DNA from: an uncultured Bacteroides sp.
GTDB lineage: Bacteria; Bacteroidota; Bacteroidia; Bacteroidales; Bacteroidaceae
Length of the DNA stretch: 64,000 nucleotides
Assembly: GCA_944322355.1 (NCBI GenBank)
Contig: CALUOT010000005.1
Location: 1 to 64,000, forward strand
Reading direction: 5' to 3'
Below are positions 62,035 to 64,000 of this stretch, piece by piece; the stretch's first letter is position 1, and each line of letters begins with the position of its first letter. The position numbers and the translations under genes are program-made. The notes below the pieces were generated by a model that did not search any database, was not told the origin of the DNA, and worked only from the letters and a program-made list of their open reading frames with translations.

Positions 62035-63624
62035 TCATTTATCCGGACTTTCCAAGGAACGTATCCACTCGATACCGACACCCTCACCTTGCGTTTCTCC
62101 GAAATCGAGGTAAAGAGTCACGTTGACAGGACGAGTCGGGAACTCAGTCCCGTTATTGGAACGTGAGCCGGGAATGGTAAACACATAAATATCCTTACCC
62201 ATCATCTGCGCATCCGCTTCGCTAAAAGTCCAGAACTCAGGTGCACTCATCACGCTATAACTCAACCGAAGCCATGAACGATTGCGCACGGAAGGCATCC
62301 GGTTTACTTTCACTGCCAGATAAGGATACTTACCCGCATCGTAGGCAATGCCTTTCTTGCTACAAGCCGTTCCGGAGGCTTTCAATGCCATCTTTCCTTC
62401 TTCGGCACGCCAACCAGCGGTCGCAAACTTCCATCCATAAAGGCTCTCACTCAGATTTTCATTGATTTGACCTTTCTTGGACAATGCCTCGCCCTTGCCC
62501 AAATAAAAGAGCAGGGAACCAAAACCGGGATTATCGCACGTAAAGCCTGCTCCTTCCGGGCGGACACACCCCAGTACCATACGAGTATAAGGCATGGAGA
62601 GATGCCTACGTTCCACATAATGATTATAAGGCAATTCGAACACGGCTCTGAACTCACCTAACCCTGCCTGCCCTAAGGTCTGCCAATTGGAATATTTGCC
62701 GGTCTTGTCTTTCCAAGTAAAGAAAGGCACTTCGTACCCCAAATTGGATTTCGAAAGGTATTCACACCCTTCCATAATCCGATTGTCCAATGCGGCATAA
62801 AGGTCATCCCCTTGGTTCCAAGCCACCTCGGCTATTTCGGCCAAACAGCCCACTCCCAGCATACAATGAGCCTGGTCGCGGCCGCTCTCCTGGATTTGTC
62901 CGCCCGGAGCGATGTAGTTAGGCAAGGAACCGTTGTCGTCGCCCTGATAAAAGAAATCGACCGCCTCGTCGTACAAGGACTCATCGTCCAAAAATACCGC
63001 CATGCCAATCAGTGCCTTTGTCACGGCAATTCCCCAATTCCCGTTACTATAGGGAGGTGTTGCATAAAAATCTTTCAACACGGGAAGAAACGCCCTACGG
63101 AACATTTGCTCCGTCGTGCGAGTATCCTCATCAGTCCATCCGCCGGGAAATCCGCCCGAAGAGTAAGTGTAGCGCATGATTTCCGCTGCATTAACCAATA
63201 TAAAGCCTTGAAGTCCCGCACACAAAGGAGCGTCACCGGGACAAACCTCCAACAAGGTGGAAGCATAGGCACGGATAATCTCCATGGCCTTATCCGCATG
63301 TTTACGGTCGGCCGTAATAGTCCACAACAATGCGTTGTAATAAGCCGCATTGAAATCGTCCTCACACGGGCTTTTGGTATAACCATATTTACCGGCACGG
63401 CTGATATACCGGAAAGGCCCCTTTACCGCATACGCAGCGGACGCTTCCGGTTCACTTCGCAACAAACGATAGGAGCCCATAGCGGGCCACACATCGTCCT
63501 TTACCAACCGGGCCATACGCTCCAGTGCTTCCTGCGAATGCAAGATACCCGGATGAACAAACGAGCGTGCCGAAACACTGACCGACACACATAATCCCAT
63601 TAAAAAAACTACAATCGCTTTCAT
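62035..63624 (-). CDS. Alginate-lyase-superfamily protein (putative polysaccharide lyase)
   Basis: I use the ATG at 63624 (MKAIVVFLMGLCVSVSVSA), giving 529 residues with a signal peptide; the longer open frame overlaps the sigma gene region without signal sequence. Residues about 30-370 form the alpha/alpha-toroid of the alginate_lyase superfamily (FNAAYYNALLWTITADRKHADKA, PYSNGNWGIAVTKALIGMA, ESGRDQAHCMLGVGCLAEIA). The N of NGNW and the H of RDQAH are the conserved candidate catalytic residues. The remainder (about 400-529) is a beta-rich module. Families such as PL5 and PL38 share this fold, so the substrate (alginate, glucuronan or other uronan) is open. Confidence 0.82.
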   Translation of the reverse strand: MKAIVVFLMGLCVSVSVSARSFVHPGILHSQEALERMARLVKDDVWPAMGSYRLLRSEPEASAAYAVKGPFRYISRAGKYGYTKSPCEDDFNAAYYNALLWTITADRKHADKAMEIIRAYASTLLEVCPGDAPLCAGLQGFILVNAAEIMRYTYSSGGFPGGWTDEDTRTTEQMFRRAFLPVLKDFYATPPYSNGNWGIAVTKALIGMAVFLDDESLYDEAVDFFYQGDDNGSLPNYIAPGGQIQESGRDQAHCMLGVGCLAEIAEVAWNQGDDLYAALDNRIMEGCEYLSKSNLGYEVPFFTWKDKTGKYSNWQTLGQAGLGEFRAVFELPYNHYVERRHLSMPYTRMVLGCVRPEGAGFTCDNPGFGSLLFYLGKGEALSKKGQINENLSESLYGWKFATAGWRAEEGKMALKASGTACSKKGIAYDAGKYPYLAVKVNRMPSVRNRSWLRLSYSVMSAPEFWTFSEADAQMMGKDIYVFTIPGSRSNNGTEFPTRPVNVTLYLDFGETQGEGVGIEWIRSLESPDK

Positions 63625-63659
63625 ATACCTTTTCTTTAAATGATAAATTCCCATCTGGC

Positions 63660-64000
63660 TTATACATCTATACATTTCCGCAAAATATTCCGGGCTATAT
63701 ACACCTGATTCTCCACAGTCCGGACAGAAAGTCCCAGCATCTTCCCGATTTCGGGATTAGACTGATTCTTTTTATACTTCAGCCAAAATATCTTCCGACA
63801 CTGCGGCGGTAAAGTAGCGATATGTTTTTCTATCGTTCGATAAAGATTCCGGGCTTCCAAATCATTTTCAATGTCCATATCCCCATGTTGCGGCTCCATT
63901 GACATATAACACCGTTGCATAGCTTGAGCATTCCGCAACAAATCGATACAACGATTATTAAGTGCTTTATAAATAAACCCGAGTGCCGCCAATTCTGATA
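63660..64000 (-). CDS. ECF-type sigma factor, 5' part beyond the window
   Basis: The frame is open to the window edge; a TTG at 63992 is internal (SELAALGFIYKAL). The visible 113 codons cover the end of region 2 (YKALNNRCIDLLRN) and region 4 (LPPQCRKIFWLKYKKNQSNPEIGKMLGLS, helix-turn-helix VRTVENQVYIARNIL). The sequence is of the Bacteroidetes ECF type associated with SusC/SusD loci and trans-envelope signalling. It precedes the polysaccharide lyase by 35 bp on the same strand, so the two may be one transcript. No anti-sigma gene is in view. Confidence 0.87.
   Translation of the reverse strand, partial: SELAALGFIYKALNNRCIDLLRNAQAMQRCYMSMEPQHGDMDIENDLEARNLYRTIEKHIATLPPQCRKIFWLKYKKNQSNPEIGKMLGLSVRTVENQVYIARNILRKCIDV

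Overview
The window comes from a member of the Bacteroidales, most likely Bacteroides or Phocaeicola. Five SusC/SusD-type outer-membrane pairs are present, lipoproteins carry Bacteroidetes-style signal peptides, and promoters have the Bacteroides form (-33 TTTG or TTG, about 19-20 bp, then -7 TAnnTTTG).

Layout. Positions 1-8.6 kb hold the 3' part of a tRNA-Val gene and a minus-strand housekeeping run: a HAD-hotdog fusion, comEC, rpe, fmt, a ClC channel and a Sua5/YrdC enzyme, followed by an Rpn-type nuclease. Positions 9.2-40.8 kb hold a SusC/SusD switching locus. One complete susC-susD-lipoprotein operon lies on the minus strand (9.2-16.2 kb) with its own promoter. Three further cassettes lie on the plus strand (21.3, 28.1 and 35.4 kb). 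Their susC genes begin abruptly at the codons for SSANTLIITYVGMEEQK and lack a promoter, signal peptide and the first 67 residues. That junction is a shared sequence of about 63-67 bp, in inverted orientation between the expressed gene and each silent one; it is 63/63 identical to the copy at 35.4 kb. A tyrosine recombinase gene lies just upstream of the expressed promoter, inside the invertible segment. I infer a multi-partner inversion system (shufflon) in which one promoter plus signal-peptide segment is joined to one of four receptor bodies. A choloylglycine-hydrolase-family gene, two ATPase genes and a hipBST-type toxin-antitoxin operon ride inside the array.

Positions 41-51.5 kb hold a second AAA-ATPase-like gene, hflX, a DUF4954 beta-helix protein, a small membrane protein, an ECF sigma factor with a putative membrane anti-sigma, a Na/Pi cotransporter and a TGS-domain nucleoside kinase. 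Positions 51.5-60.1 kb hold a conventional polysaccharide utilisation locus (SusC, SusD, an alpha/beta-hydrolase-like protein, GH97). An ATPase gene enclosed by direct repeats of about 80 bp follows, then an alginate-lyase-superfamily protein and the end of another ECF sigma gene.

A second unexplained signal runs through the window. Seven intergenic arrays are built of 3-5 quasi-palindromic units with a spacing of 22 bp (one or two intervals of 23). Each array uses its own sequence word, unrelated to the others. They lie downstream of gene 3' ends, often between convergent genes. I do not recognise them as a described element.
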